Positions 23,724 through 32,574 of a stretch of DNA of 64,000 nt are shown here, piece by piece. Source of the stretch: Flavobacteriaceae bacterium (lineage in GTDB: Bacteria; Bacteroidota; Bacteroidia; Flavobacteriales; Weeksellaceae); NCBI GenBank assembly GCA_030538275.1, contig JAUNUH010000008.1, forward strand, positions 1 to 64,000, written 5' to 3'. Every line of letters starts with the position of its first letter. Position 1 is the stretch's first letter. A model generated the notes under the pieces. The model made no database searches. It was not told the origin of the DNA and saw only the letters and a program-made list of their open reading frames with translations. Position numbers and translations under genes: made by a program.

Positions 23724-25487
23724 TTGAAAAAGAAAAAACTCATATTTTGGTTGTTATTTGTAGGTGCTTGGGTATCTGCACAGGTATCCTTTACGGCTGT
23801 TCCAGATAAATCCAGCGCCAAAATAGGAGAAAGAATTCAACTCAGTTTTATTCTTACAACAACAAATAATGTCGATATATCGCAAATTACCTTTCCCGGA
23901 TTTTCTGGATTTCAGATGTTGGGCAGGAATTCAAGTGAAAGTATTCGAGAAATAAATGGTAAAATTACGCGCCATTATATGGAAACCGTAGTGCTCATGC
24001 CACAACACCACGGTAGAATCACTGTACAGCCAGCCAGCGTCTCTGTGAATGGAAAAAGATATTATACAAACCCTGTCAATTTCAATATTCAAAAAGCAGA
24101 TACAAAAAAGCAATCCAGCGATGAAACCATGGTATTCATGGATATCTCATTGGCCAAGGATAGGGTATTTCCCAATCAAACTGTGAACGCAGAAGTGAGA
24201 TTATTTGCACGAACATTTGATGCATTGAGAAGACGTTCTGAAATAGAAGTTCCCGGAATGTCTGATTTTCAAGTAGTTCAAATTTCAAAAAATACCGAAA
24301 GAGATTTTGAACAAGTCGTAATCAATCGTGAAGTTTTTATTTCTGAAAAAATTGCTGAGTTTCAATTAACACCCAAATCCACAGGGGATTTAGTAATCCC
24401 CCCCTTTAAGCTGAGAGTAGCTGTTCCACTGGATTTTTTTGAAGAAAAAATTATTGCCGTAAGTACAGATACCAAAATCTTGAAGGTTATTGATTTTCCC
24501 GATAATGCTCCTAGAACCTTTACAGGAGCTGTGGGCGATTTCAAGTTCAACACCAATCTCGATAAAAAAACGCTTGGGGTAAATGAATCGCTGGATTTTG
24601 AAATCGAATTAACAGGTGAAGGCAATTTTTCAAGTATTAATTTACCCAAAATTCAAGTTCCAAAAGAAATAGAACTATACCCTCCCAAAACACGAAATGC
24701 CTTTCAAGCTACATCTAGCGGTGAAAAAGGAAAAATTGTAAATAAATACGTCATGGTTCCGCAATATGGAGGTGAATTCGAAATTCCTTCAATTGAATTT
24801 TCTTTCTTTAACCCAAAAACAGAAAATTTCCAGACCATCCAATCCAAATCGGCCAAAATATTGGTTTTAGGCGATACAAGAGCCGATATTACCGCCAATG
24901 AAATCGAAGCAAAATCCGATAGTACTGCAAAAAACAGCATTCAGAAAACCATAGATTTAATTCCAGATATTCCCAAAGAAATAACAAGTATTTTCAAAAA
25001 AGAAGAAGCAGTAAAAGAAAAATTGGCAGAATCAAACGAGAAAGGAACTCCATGGTGGTATCTTTTGGCTATTATACCGTTGGCAGTTTTGAGTTATTGG
25101 TTCTTCTCCCAACGCAAAAAATCCCAAAAAGTATTAGGACGTGACCCCAACCATATAACGCAAGTATTTGATTATAAACCTATTATTAGACATGATCTTA
25201 CAGAGTTGAAAAACATGATTCAACTAAATAACCGGGATGAATTCTTGAATAGAAGCCAAAAATTGCTTAATAATGCCGTTGTTTTTGTGAATAAGGAACA
25301 ACGACATTACGAAGTTATAGAAGCCAGAAAAATACTCTCTGTCAAAAAATCTGATGGCTTTGCCGATCGCTGGGAAAGATTGTACAACCGCATCCAACTT
25401 CAAAAATATGCTAATACAAATGAGGAAACGGAACTCACCGATTTGTACCAATCATTACAGCAGTTGATTAAGGAATTATTAAAATAG
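23724..25487 (+). CDS. batD: BatD family protein
   Basis: 587 aa from TTG 23724, which gives the signal peptide (MKKKKLIFWLLFVGAWVSAQ); the codon directly follows the previous stop. A large periplasmic part of repeated beta-sandwich domains (25-430) is followed by one membrane helix (WWYLLAIIPLAVLSYWFF, about 437-454) and a helical cytoplasmic tail. This is the standard BatD plan. It is the last gene of the Bat operon. Confidence 0.92.
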   Translation: MKKKKLIFWLLFVGAWVSAQVSFTAVPDKSSAKIGERIQLSFILTTTNNVDISQITFPGFSGFQMLGRNSSESIREINGKITRHYMETVVLMPQHHGRITVQPASVSVNGKRYYTNPVNFNIQKADTKKQSSDETMVFMDISLAKDRVFPNQTVNAEVRLFARTFDALRRRSEIEVPGMSDFQVVQISKNTERDFEQVVINREVFISEKIAEFQLTPKSTGDLVIPPFKLRVAVPLDFFEEKIIAVSTDTKILKVIDFPDNAPRTFTGAVGDFKFNTNLDKKTLGVNESLDFEIELTGEGNFSSINLPKIQVPKEIELYPPKTRNAFQATSSGEKGKIVNKYVMVPQYGGEFEIPSIEFSFFNPKTENFQTIQSKSAKILVLGDTRADITANEIEAKSDSTAKNSIQKTIDLIPDIPKEITSIFKKEEAVKEKLAESNEKGTPWWYLLAIIPLAVLSYWFFSQRKKSQKVLGRDPNHITQVFDYKPIIRHDLTELKNMIQLNNRDEFLNRSQKLLNNAVVFVNKEQRHYEVIEARKILSVKKSDGFADRWERLYNRIQLQKYANTNEETELTDLYQSLQQLIKELLK

Positions 25488-25548
25488 AGGTTGGTGTAGC
25501 TTTATTAATTACATTATTCTTAATTTTGCCTCGAAATTATGAAAATAT

Positions 25549-26190
25549 ATGAAATATGCATTTCTTGTGAGTTTGTTGGGAAATTTAGCATCCTCTCCTT
25601 CTTGGCAGCTCAATTTTGATTTTGAACAAATTTTATCGGCATTTCTCGTGCTGTTTGCTATTATAGATATTATAGGCAGCGTTCCTTTAATTGTAAGTTT
25701 GCATCAAAAATCTGGCGAAATTCAGGCTGCAAAAGCCTCTATTGTAGCCGGTGTGTTGCTCATTCTCTTTCTCTTTATTGGAGAAAGAATGCTCAATTTG
25801 TTGGGAATTGACGTCTATTCGTTTGCCGTGGCAGGTGCATTGGTGGTATTTTTACTTGCTCTGGAAATGATAATGGGAATAGAGCTCAACAAAATAGAAG
25901 AACCCAAATCTGTTTCGATAGTTCCTATTGCATTTCCCTTGGTTGCTGGCGCAGGCTCACTCACAACAGTGCTTTCTATTCGTGCAGAATATAGTGTAGA
26001 AAATATTATTGTAGCCATTATTTTGAATATGATTATTGTCTATATCGTACTCAAATTTGCAAAAAAACTCGAGAAACTGCTGTCAAAAGCCATCCTGGAT
26101 ACGCTCAAAAAAGTATTTGGTATCGTATTGTTAGCCATTTCTATCAAGCTCTTTACGACGAATTTAAACTTTTTAATAGAACGATTGTAA
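25549..26190 (+). CDS. MarC family integral membrane protein
   Basis: 213 aa with six predicted membrane helices. FAIIDIIGSVPLIVSLH near residue 38 and VPIAFPLVAGAGSLTTVLS at about 124-142 are the two inverted-repeat signatures of the MarC/UPF0056 family. The family was once linked to multiple antibiotic resistance, but that has not held up; the transport substrate is unknown. It lies 61 bases after batD and 21 before a small membrane protein gene. Confidence 0.92.
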   Translation: MKYAFLVSLLGNLASSPSWQLNFDFEQILSAFLVLFAIIDIIGSVPLIVSLHQKSGEIQAAKASIVAGVLLILFLFIGERMLNLLGIDVYSFAVAGALVVFLLALEMIMGIELNKIEEPKSVSIVPIAFPLVAGAGSLTTVLSIRAEYSVENIIVAIILNMIIVYIVLKFAKKLEKLLSKAILDTLKKVFGIVLLAISIKLFTTNLNFLIERL

Positions 26191-26211
26191 AATAATCGTT
26201 AATTTTGCCAC

Positions 26212-26415
26212 ATGAAAGGATTCATGTATTTTTTGGCGTTGCTATTTATTGCAGCTATCGTTATTGGAACAGTTAAATTACATTTTAATACAAATTTATT
26301 CGCACAAGACAATCTGTTTCAATGGATTGTAATATGTTCAGGCGTTTGTGGTCTGCTATTAAGTTTTATTATTTTACGTTTTCATGTTTTAAAAGAAAAA
26401 ATCCAAAGAAAATAA
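26212..26415 (+). CDS. Small two-helix membrane protein
   Basis: 67 aa. Two hydrophobic helices (residues 5-21, 37-56) with a short polar loop and a basic end (KEKIQRK). No family is recognised. It follows marC by 21 bases and probably shares its transcript. Confidence 0.6.
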   Translation: MKGFMYFLALLFIAAIVIGTVKLHFNTNLFAQDNLFQWIVICSGVCGLLLSFIILRFHVLKEKIQRK

Positions 26416-26418
26416 TAT

Positions 26419-26449
26419 TTGGCAGATAAAAACAATTGAATTATATTTG
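26419..26449 (+). promoter_or_regulatory. Promoter of tRNA-Phe
   Basis: TTG (26419-26421), a 20-base spacer and TATATTTG (26442-26449) fit the Bacteroidota consensus. The start would be near 26456, ten bases before the tRNA. Confidence 0.7.
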
Positions 26450-26465
26450 CAATCCAAATTTGAGC

Positions 26466-26538
26466 GGTGCCTTAGCTCAGTTGGTAGAGCAAAGGACTGA
26501 AAATCCTTGTGTCCCTGGTTCGATTCCTGGAGGCACCA
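26466..26538 (+). tRNA. tRNA-Phe (GAA)
   Basis: The 73-nt cloverleaf has a 7-bp acceptor stem GGTGCCT/AGGCACC, D stem GCTC/GAGC, anticodon stem AAGGA/TCCTT and loop CTGAAAA with anticodon GAA. The T arm CCTGG-TTCGATT-CCTGG has one T:T mismatch in the middle of its stem. The discriminator base is A and CCA is not encoded (next bases are CT). It has its own promoter and terminator. Confidence 0.97.
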
Positions 26539-26544
26539 CTTTTT

Positions 26545-26590
26545 AAAATCCTAATTCTTGTATAATCAATGAGTTAGGATTTTTTCTTTT
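26545..26590 (+). terminator. Terminator after tRNA-Phe
   Basis: A perfect 10-bp stem AAAATCCTAA (26545-26554) pairs with TTAGGATTTT (26574-26583). The loop is 19 bases and TTTCTTTT follows. It starts only 7 bases after the tRNA. Confidence 0.7.
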
Positions 26591-26604
26591 AAAAAAGATT
26601 GATT

Positions 26605-26625
26605 TTGTTACCAGAATTGTTACCA
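26605..26625. other. Tandem TTGTTACCA words after tRNA-Phe, possible attachment-site remnant
   Basis: TTGTTACCA occurs twice, at 26605-26613 and 26617-26625, in the DNA just after the tRNA terminator. tRNA 3' ends are common integration sites, and doubled GGTAACAA-like words may be recombinase arm sites. No integrase is present here, so this is only a suggestion. Confidence 0.2.
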
Positions 26626-26686
26626 AGAATTTTTAATGGTGAAAATAATTTTAATAAGGAGCCGGGAACCTGCTTTCCATTTCAAT

Positions 26687-26780
26687 CTTTGTCTGCCAAC
26701 GCTGTAGAATCCGGCATACCATATATTCCATAAATTCCATATACGGTATGCCGCATTCTATCTAGCGTTGGCAAACAAAG
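26687..26780. repeat. Long imperfect palindrome (about 40-bp arms)
   Basis: The left arm 26687-26726 and right arm 26739-26780 are inverted copies: CTTTGTYTGCCAACGCT, then a short indel, TAGAAT, and SCGGCATACCRTATAT. About 36 of 40 positions match by eye, with a 12-base loop. It is longer and less T-rich than a terminator. It lies in the gap between tRNA-Phe and the convergent pirin gene and looks like a REP- or MITE-like palindromic unit. Confidence 0.8.
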
Positions 26781-26835
26781 GATTTCCATTACAATCAGGG
26801 CTAAATAACCCCCCAGAGCTCAAAAAGCCATCAGA

Positions 26836-27726
26836 TTACAATCTTCTGCGCGGAAACGGAACAAACTCTTTATCATCTCCAGGAACTTTGGGAAATGCTT
26901 CTGTATTCTGATTTTCCCAGTCCTTTTTAGCTTGATCAATGATAGATTTATCAGAACTTACAAAATTCCAAAAAATAAAGCGTTCCTCGGGAAATGGCTC
27001 TCCACCAAACAAATAAACAGTTGAATTTTCATTCATTTCAAATTCGCATAAAGTCGCTTGTTTTGCTACCAAAAGTTGTTTGGTTCCATATTCATTTCCT
27101 TCAATTTTTACCGTTCCATCAAGAACATACATGGCAACTTCACCAAATAATTCTGCACCAATATTTAGTTTTTTTGCCTTTTCGGTTTTAATTTCAATAA
27201 AATAAAGTTTGCTGTACACCGGAACAGCAGATTTGCGCCCAAAAGCTTCGCCCGCAATCAGTTTGAATTGAACTTCATCCTCAACCCAAGTTGGAATTTC
27301 ATCAGATTCAATATGATGAAATTGTGGCTCTGTTTGTTCCATTTCTTTTGGTAATCCTACCCAAATTTGAAAACCATGAAGACTTTTTTCAGACGTACGC
27401 AGATACATAGGGGTGCGTTCAGAGTGCACAACCCCTTTACCCGCAGTCATCCAATTCACTGCACCAGGTTTAATTTCTATATCGCTGCCTATACTATCCT
27501 TGTGCTGTATAGAACCCTCTAAAAGGTAGGTGAGAGTAGATAACCCGATATGAGGATGGGGAGGGACATCAAAATTTGTGTGATCACTGAGCTTTACAGG
27601 TCCCATGTGATCTATAAAAACAAAGGGTCCAACGGTTCTTTTTTCACGAAAAGGTAGTAATCTTCCCACAAGAAAATTACCTATATCTGCTGCTTTTTCT
27701 TCTAGAATCAATCCAATATTTGACAT
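26836..27726 (-). CDS. Pirin family protein
   Basis: 296 aa with a double cupin fold. The N-terminal cupin has PHPHIGLSTLTYLLEGSIQH (about residues 56-75) with the metal-binding histidines, and HSERTP with His101 follows. The pirin signature VNWMTAGKGVVHSE is present. Bacterial pirins include quercetin dioxygenase-like enzymes and redox-responsive regulators. It is monocistronic. Confidence 0.93.
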   Translation of the reverse strand: MSNIGLILEEKAADIGNFLVGRLLPFREKRTVGPFVFIDHMGPVKLSDHTNFDVPPHPHIGLSTLTYLLEGSIQHKDSIGSDIEIKPGAVNWMTAGKGVVHSERTPMYLRTSEKSLHGFQIWVGLPKEMEQTEPQFHHIESDEIPTWVEDEVQFKLIAGEAFGRKSAVPVYSKLYFIEIKTEKAKKLNIGAELFGEVAMYVLDGTVKIEGNEYGTKQLLVAKQATLCEFEMNENSTVYLFGGEPFPEERFIFWNFVSSDKSIIDQAKKDWENQNTEAFPKVPGDDKEFVPFPRRRL

Positions 27727-27843
27727 AATTTGCTTTTTTTAAAAGAAAACTAAATTAAGCATTTATTTATAAACTTTCCTTTTAATGTTGATCAAGATAC
27801 AATAACCATTAAAAAAATTTTTACATTTACCAAAACGTATTAC

Positions 27844-28209
27844 ATGTCACTTCAGAAAATTATAATAGAAAATATCCAAATCTATGCCTACCATGGCTGT
27901 ATGGACGAAGAAGCAAAAATAGGTTCTGAATATAGGGTGGATCTTGAAATTCATGCAGATTTATTAACCTCTGCTTTCAATGATGAATTACAAGATACCG
28001 TAGATTATGTACATTTGAATCAAATTATTCATTCCGAAATGGAAAAACGTTCAAAACTACTTGAAAGCGTGGCGCACAGAGTATTGCAGCGAATAGGAGA
28101 GGAGATTAAAATGGTAGTTTGGGCTGAGGTGAAAATCTCAAAAATAAACCCACCTATGGGGGGAAATGTAGAAAAAGTAAGTGTAATATTTAATAGAAAA
28201 TATACTTGA
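27844..28209 (+). CDS. folB: Dihydroneopterin aldolase
   Basis: 121 aa, the normal size. YAYHGCMDEEAKIGSEYRVD (residues 13-32) contains the HG.. EE motif, TVDYVHLNQII the substrate-binding Tyr, and ESVAHRVLQRI and KINPPMGG the remaining conserved parts. It converts dihydroneopterin to hydroxymethyl-dihydropterin in folate synthesis. The gap to the maf gene downstream (147 bases) shows nothing clear. Confidence 0.93.
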   Translation: MSLQKIIIENIQIYAYHGCMDEEAKIGSEYRVDLEIHADLLTSAFNDELQDTVDYVHLNQIIHSEMEKRSKLLESVAHRVLQRIGEEIKMVVWAEVKISKINPPMGGNVEKVSVIFNRKYT

Positions 28210-28356
28210 ATTTAGATAGAAACAACCCCACCGACTCGCGATGAGGTTGAAAATTCTAACACATGAGGACAAATACAATTTAGTGCTTGTATTCGGGTTA
28301 TATTTTACAAACAACGTGCCAGAACAAAACATATTTATGGCCAGAACGTTAAGTTT

Positions 28357-28938
28357 ATGTTACTACAAAATAAATATAAAAACCACCAAATCATTCTTGG
28401 TTCACAATCTCCTCGTAGGAAAGAATTATTGAATGGACTGCATCTCGATTTTGAAGTTCTATCCTTACAAGTAGAAGAATCCTATCCTGAATTTCTTGAA
28501 AAACAAGAAGTTACAGAGTACTTATGTGCTAAAAAAGCAGCCGCTTATCAACATAAATCACATCGAAGCATTTTGATTACCGCCGACACCTTGGTATGGC
28601 TTGATAATCAAGTTCTTGAAAAGCCTAAGGATGCAAATACCGCATTTGAAATGCTGCAAAAATTATCAGGCCAAACGCACGAAGTTATTACATCTGTAGG
28701 TTTGTTTTCAAAGGATAAACAAGTTATTTTTTCGGATAAAACACAAGTTACTTTTGAAAAGCTCAACGCAGAAGAAATAGATTATTATATTAAAACATGT
28801 CAACCGTTTGACAAAGCGGGCAGTTATGGAATTCAAGAATGGATTGGATTGATGGGTGTATCACAAATCATCGGATCCTATTTTACCGTAATGGGTTTGC
28901 CCGTACATCTATTGTACAAAGAATTGAAAGAATTTTAA
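28357..28938 (+). CDS. maf: Maf-like nucleotide pyrophosphatase
   Basis: 193 aa. ILGSQSPRRKELL (13-25) is the Maf phosphate-binding signature, with ITADTLVWLDNQVLEKP at about 73-89 and FDKAGSYGIQEW in the second half. Maf proteins hydrolyse non-canonical or modified nucleoside triphosphates such as dTTP/UTP, with a housekeeping or septum-linked role. It overlaps the convergent acyltransferase gene by 4 bases. Confidence 0.93.
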   Translation: MLLQNKYKNHQIILGSQSPRRKELLNGLHLDFEVLSLQVEESYPEFLEKQEVTEYLCAKKAAAYQHKSHRSILITADTLVWLDNQVLEKPKDANTAFEMLQKLSGQTHEVITSVGLFSKDKQVIFSDKTQVTFEKLNAEEIDYYIKTCQPFDKAGSYGIQEWIGLMGVSQIIGSYFTVMGLPVHLLYKELKEF

Positions 28939-30737
28939 ATTTTTCCTTCTTTGATTTGCTTTTCCAAATCTTCCATAGCGGGTTTGATGGTAGATTCAGG
29001 GATATCGCTCATGCGAATATACATCAAGCCATCTATCGCATCATTGAATTTTGGATCTACATTAAAACCAATAACTTTTGCATTCTGTTTGATGTATTTT
29101 TTGATTAAAACAGGTAAGCGTAGGGCATTGGGTTCCAATTCTTCAATCAGTTTATCAAATTTATTTAAATCAGCTTTGGCTTCATCAAAAATAAATTCTT
29201 TGTCTTGATCTTTAATTTTAGGTTTAAACTCTTTTCTAGGCCTTATAAATTGTGCAACATAAGGATCGTAGTAATGCGACCGCATAAATTCAATCATCAA
29301 CGCTTTGCTGAATTCACTGAATTGATTACTAATACTTACACCACCAAGTATGTATTTATGCTCTGGATGACGTAACGCAACATGCATAATTCCTCTCCAT
29401 AACAAAAACAAGGGCCAAGGCTTTTGTTGATATTCTTTGACTACAAATGCGCGTCCCATTTCTATACATCTAGAAAAAAACGGTTGAATTTCCGGTTCAA
29501 AAATAAATAATTCGTTTATGTAAAAACCAGATATTCCGTGTTTTTCGTAAATTTGTTTGCCCATTCCCATCCTATAAGCACCTGCAATTTTTTGATTTTC
29601 ATTATCCCATAAAATCAAATGGCTATAATGCTTGTCATATTTGTCTGTATCTGTTTCTTTATCAGTTCCTTCACCTACATCTCTGAAAGTTATTTCACGC
29701 AATCTTCCAATTTCGCGCATAATATTCGGAATTTGTGGATAAGAGGCAAAAAAACATTCATAATTGTTGTTTGTAAACAGATGATTATCTGTGTTTTGTA
29801 ACGATTGAATGTCTTTTTGAATCAAATGAAGTGATGTTTCAGAAATGATTTTCTTGGCTTTAGCTATTTTAATGGTTGGAATAGACTTTACAATGGATTG
29901 CTGTAGTGATTTGGGTTGATTGTAAGTAGAATCTAGCACATAAGTTTTTCTTCTTAAGAACTCTGCAAAATCCTGAATATCATCAAATTCATTGATGATT
30001 GAAACACTTATGGGTTTTCCTATTCTTATTTTGATGGGTTTGATTCTAGGCCTCAACATTTCCCTCACCAGCATAGAAGTTTGTAAATCTGGATGCAATT
30101 TTCCTAATCGATAAAACCATTCACTATTTTTTGCCTTGAAATACATGGGAATAATAGGAACGCCTGCTTTTTTGATCAACTTTATGACAGGCTCCTGCCA
30201 TTCACGGTCGAGAATGTTTTTTTCTTGATCGCGTTGGGACACCTCTCCTGCAGGAAATATTCCGAGGGGATGACCGCTTTTTACATGCCGGAATGCATCT
30301 TTCATGCCCGTGACGCTGTTTCGAATGTCTTGCCGCGTTTCAAAAGGGTTTACGGGAAAAATTCTGGGCTTTAAAGGGTCTATTTGATGGAGTAGAAAAT
30401 TGGCAATTATTTTAAAATCTGGCCTTATTTCAGACAAAATTTTGAGCATTATTATTCCATCTAGTCCGCCCAGAGGATGATTTGCTACTAGAATAAAAGG
30501 ACCTTGGGCTGGAATTCTTTTTAAATCGTCTTCATTTACCTCATATTCAATTCCCAAATCTGCCAATATTTTAGCTTCAAATAGAGGAGAATTATATTGT
30601 TGATTTCTTATGTATAATGCATTTAAATCATTTAATCCCAGTAAGTTGTAAATTCCATAACTAAAAGACCTACCTAGAATTCCTAATTTTTTGAGGCCTG
30701 TATTTTCATATAAATCTTTGGGTGAAACTAAGCTCAT
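28935..30737 (-). CDS. Bifunctional acyltransferase (PlsC-like plus GNAT-like, OlsF/GlsF type)
   Basis: 600 aa. The first half is a lysophospholipid-type O-acyltransferase with NHPLGGLDG (86-94, an H-x5-D form of the catalytic box) and GIFPAGEVS. The second half (about 325-520) is a GNAT/hemolysin-type N-acyltransferase with REIGRLREITFRDVGEGT and GFYINELFIF. This fusion matches OlsF-like enzymes that make ornithine or glycine lipids: the C-terminal half N-acylates the amino acid and the N-terminal half adds the second chain. The exact amino acid cannot be told. Its start overlaps the lysC stop by one base. Confidence 0.87.
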   Translation of the reverse strand: MSLVSPKDLYENTGLKKLGILGRSFSYGIYNLLGLNDLNALYIRNQQYNSPLFEAKILADLGIEYEVNEDDLKRIPAQGPFILVANHPLGGLDGIIMLKILSEIRPDFKIIANFLLHQIDPLKPRIFPVNPFETRQDIRNSVTGMKDAFRHVKSGHPLGIFPAGEVSQRDQEKNILDREWQEPVIKLIKKAGVPIIPMYFKAKNSEWFYRLGKLHPDLQTSMLVREMLRPRIKPIKIRIGKPISVSIINEFDDIQDFAEFLRRKTYVLDSTYNQPKSLQQSIVKSIPTIKIAKAKKIISETSLHLIQKDIQSLQNTDNHLFTNNNYECFFASYPQIPNIMREIGRLREITFRDVGEGTDKETDTDKYDKHYSHLILWDNENQKIAGAYRMGMGKQIYEKHGISGFYINELFIFEPEIQPFFSRCIEMGRAFVVKEYQQKPWPLFLLWRGIMHVALRHPEHKYILGGVSISNQFSEFSKALMIEFMRSHYYDPYVAQFIRPRKEFKPKIKDQDKEFIFDEAKADLNKFDKLIEELEPNALRLPVLIKKYIKQNAKVIGFNVDPKFNDAIDGLMYIRMSDIPESTIKPAMEDLEKQIKEGKI

Positions 30738-31984
30738 TACAAATTACTTTTTACGATTTGAAGCGTGTTAATGCCAGATTGTCTAATTAATGTTTTTCCT
30801 TGTCCTGGAATATTTTTGTCACTATCAGTATTAGGATGTCGTATGGTATATAAATCACAGTGTGAAGATGTTTCGATTTTGAAATTTTCTTCCAAATCAT
30901 GGATTACCAAATCGAGTTTATTAAATTTATCTTCTATACAAAGTGATAAACTGATGGCCGATATTTGAATAAGGTTTACTTTTAATTGATTTTCAGCAAG
31001 TTTACGAAAAACATCTCTAATTACAGCTTCGTCTATAAAAGAAAAGTTGATGGTAGATATATGCAGAACATGTTGATTCTTTTTTACAATATAACATGCT
31101 ATTTCTGGCTCCAAAAATGGACCGGAACTGATGCGTGTGCCCGGGTTTTGAAATTCTATAAAAGATTTAACCAAGAGGGGGATTTGCTTTCGTTGAAGGG
31201 GCTGTAAGGTTTTGGGGTGAATGATACTTGCACCATAATAGGCGAGTTCAATGGCTTCTTCATAGGAAATTTGATTCAGTTTTGTAGTTTGTACAAAATA
31301 CCTAGGATCAGCATTGAGTACGCCTGGAACATCCTTCCATATCGTGAGACTTTCTGCTTCCAAACAGTAAGAAACAATTGCGCCACTGTAATCGGAGCCT
31401 TCTCGACCTAATGTGGTCGTGATGAAATTTTCATCTGATCCAATAAATCCTTGGGTTACGTAAACATGGTTTTTTTCAAGCTGGTTTAAATTTTCGCAAG
31501 TAAGTTCCCAATCTACTATAGCTTCGCGAAAAGTACTATCTGTTTTAATAAACTCACGGACATCAATCCAATGGCAATTGATTTTTTGTGAAGCCAAATA
31601 GGCTTGGACAATGCGTGTAGAAACCAATTCTCCTACACAAATGGTTTGGTCATATACAAAATCGTAATTCGTAGATTTATTCTTGAGTAAAAAATCTTTT
31701 AATTCATCAAAATAGGCTTTGATAATTTCTTTCAGTTCATTATCATAAGGCAAAAGTTCGGTGCAAATTTGTAAGTGCATAGATTCGATTTCATCGATTT
31801 TATTCAAATAATTAGAATTATTGAAATAAAATGTAAGTACTTGCTCCAGTGCATTGGTGGTTTTTCCCATAGCAGAAACGATGATAAAAATATCTTTATA
31901 ACCTGTATGTTCCAGCACACGAACCAAATTCCGAACACCGTCGGCGTTTTTTACAGACGCTCCTCCAAATTTAAATACCTTCAT
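30737..31984 (-). CDS. lysC: Aspartokinase
   Basis: 415 aa, monofunctional. KFGGASV (4-10) is the kinase signature and TTLGREGSDYSGA (about 190-202) the second substrate-binding motif. WKDVPGVLNADPR follows, then a C-terminal ACT-like region (about 300-390) that is diverged. It phosphorylates aspartate, the first step to lysine, threonine and methionine. It lies between the gamma-carbonic-anhydrase-like gene (3-base gap) and the OlsF-like gene (1-base overlap), an operon whose logic is not obvious. Confidence 0.92.
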   Translation of the reverse strand: MKVFKFGGASVKNADGVRNLVRVLEHTGYKDIFIIVSAMGKTTNALEQVLTFYFNNSNYLNKIDEIESMHLQICTELLPYDNELKEIIKAYFDELKDFLLKNKSTNYDFVYDQTICVGELVSTRIVQAYLASQKINCHWIDVREFIKTDSTFREAIVDWELTCENLNQLEKNHVYVTQGFIGSDENFITTTLGREGSDYSGAIVSYCLEAESLTIWKDVPGVLNADPRYFVQTTKLNQISYEEAIELAYYGASIIHPKTLQPLQRKQIPLLVKSFIEFQNPGTRISSGPFLEPEIACYIVKKNQHVLHISTINFSFIDEAVIRDVFRKLAENQLKVNLIQISAISLSLCIEDKFNKLDLVIHDLEENFKIETSSHCDLYTIRHPNTDSDKNIPGQGKTLIRQSGINTLQIVKSNL

Positions 31985-31987
31985 TTT

Positions 31988-32509
31988 TTACAACTCATCT
32001 TTATACCAAGAACTATATTTTACATAATTTCGGGCAATTCTTTCAATTTCCTCTTCTCGTAATTCTGCTGGAACATCCTTTATCTTTTTGGCGGGTACAC
32101 CTGCCCATAATTCGCCGGATTTGACGTGCGTTCCCTGCGTTACTACGGCCCCAGCTGCTATTAACGAATTAGACTCTATAATGCAATTATCCATTACAAT
32201 GGCGCCCATTCCTATCAGTACATTGTCATATATAGTGCAGCCATGAACCACTGCATTGTGACCTACAGATACGTTGTTGCCAAGCTGTACGGGATATTTG
32301 AGGTAGGTGCAATGCACCATAGCATTATCTTGAATATTAACACGGTTTCCAAGTCGTATGGAGTTTACATCTCCGCGCAATACGGCGTTGTACCAAATAC
32401 TGCATTCATTACCCATAATCACATCTCCAATGATGACAGAGGTTTCTGCCAAAAAGCAATCCGTACCTAACTTTGGGGTGTTTCCTAATAATGGTTTTAT
32501 TATAGCCAT
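31988..32509 (-). CDS. Gamma carbonic anhydrase-like hexapeptide protein
   Basis: 173 aa. A left-handed beta-helix with repeated I/V-G-x-x-x units is followed by a C-terminal helix (REEEIERIARNYVKY). The three zinc-ligand positions are visible: AMVHCTYL, and SVGHNAVVHGC with two His. The family includes gamma-class carbonic anhydrases and many proteins (YrdA, PaaY) of uncertain activity. It is the first gene of the lysC operon. Confidence 0.9.
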   Translation of the reverse strand: MAIIKPLLGNTPKLGTDCFLAETSVIIGDVIMGNECSIWYNAVLRGDVNSIRLGNRVNIQDNAMVHCTYLKYPVQLGNNVSVGHNAVVHGCTIYDNVLIGMGAIVMDNCIIESNSLIAAGAVVTQGTHVKSGELWAGVPAKKIKDVPAELREEEIERIARNYVKYSSWYKDEL

Positions 32510-32574
32510 ATTAATTTTTGATTTATCTGAAAGTTCCTACAAATTAACGTAATTTTGTAATCTTAATTTAAATT

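Noticed and set aside
26605..26835. Integrase or prophage remnant after tRNA-Phe
   Set aside because: No recombinase frame, even broken, is readable; only short words and a palindrome remain, so it is kept as a weak suggestion.
28210..28356. Short frame with ATG at 28241 between folB and maf
   Set aside because: It runs into maf in another frame and has no similarity pattern or start context.
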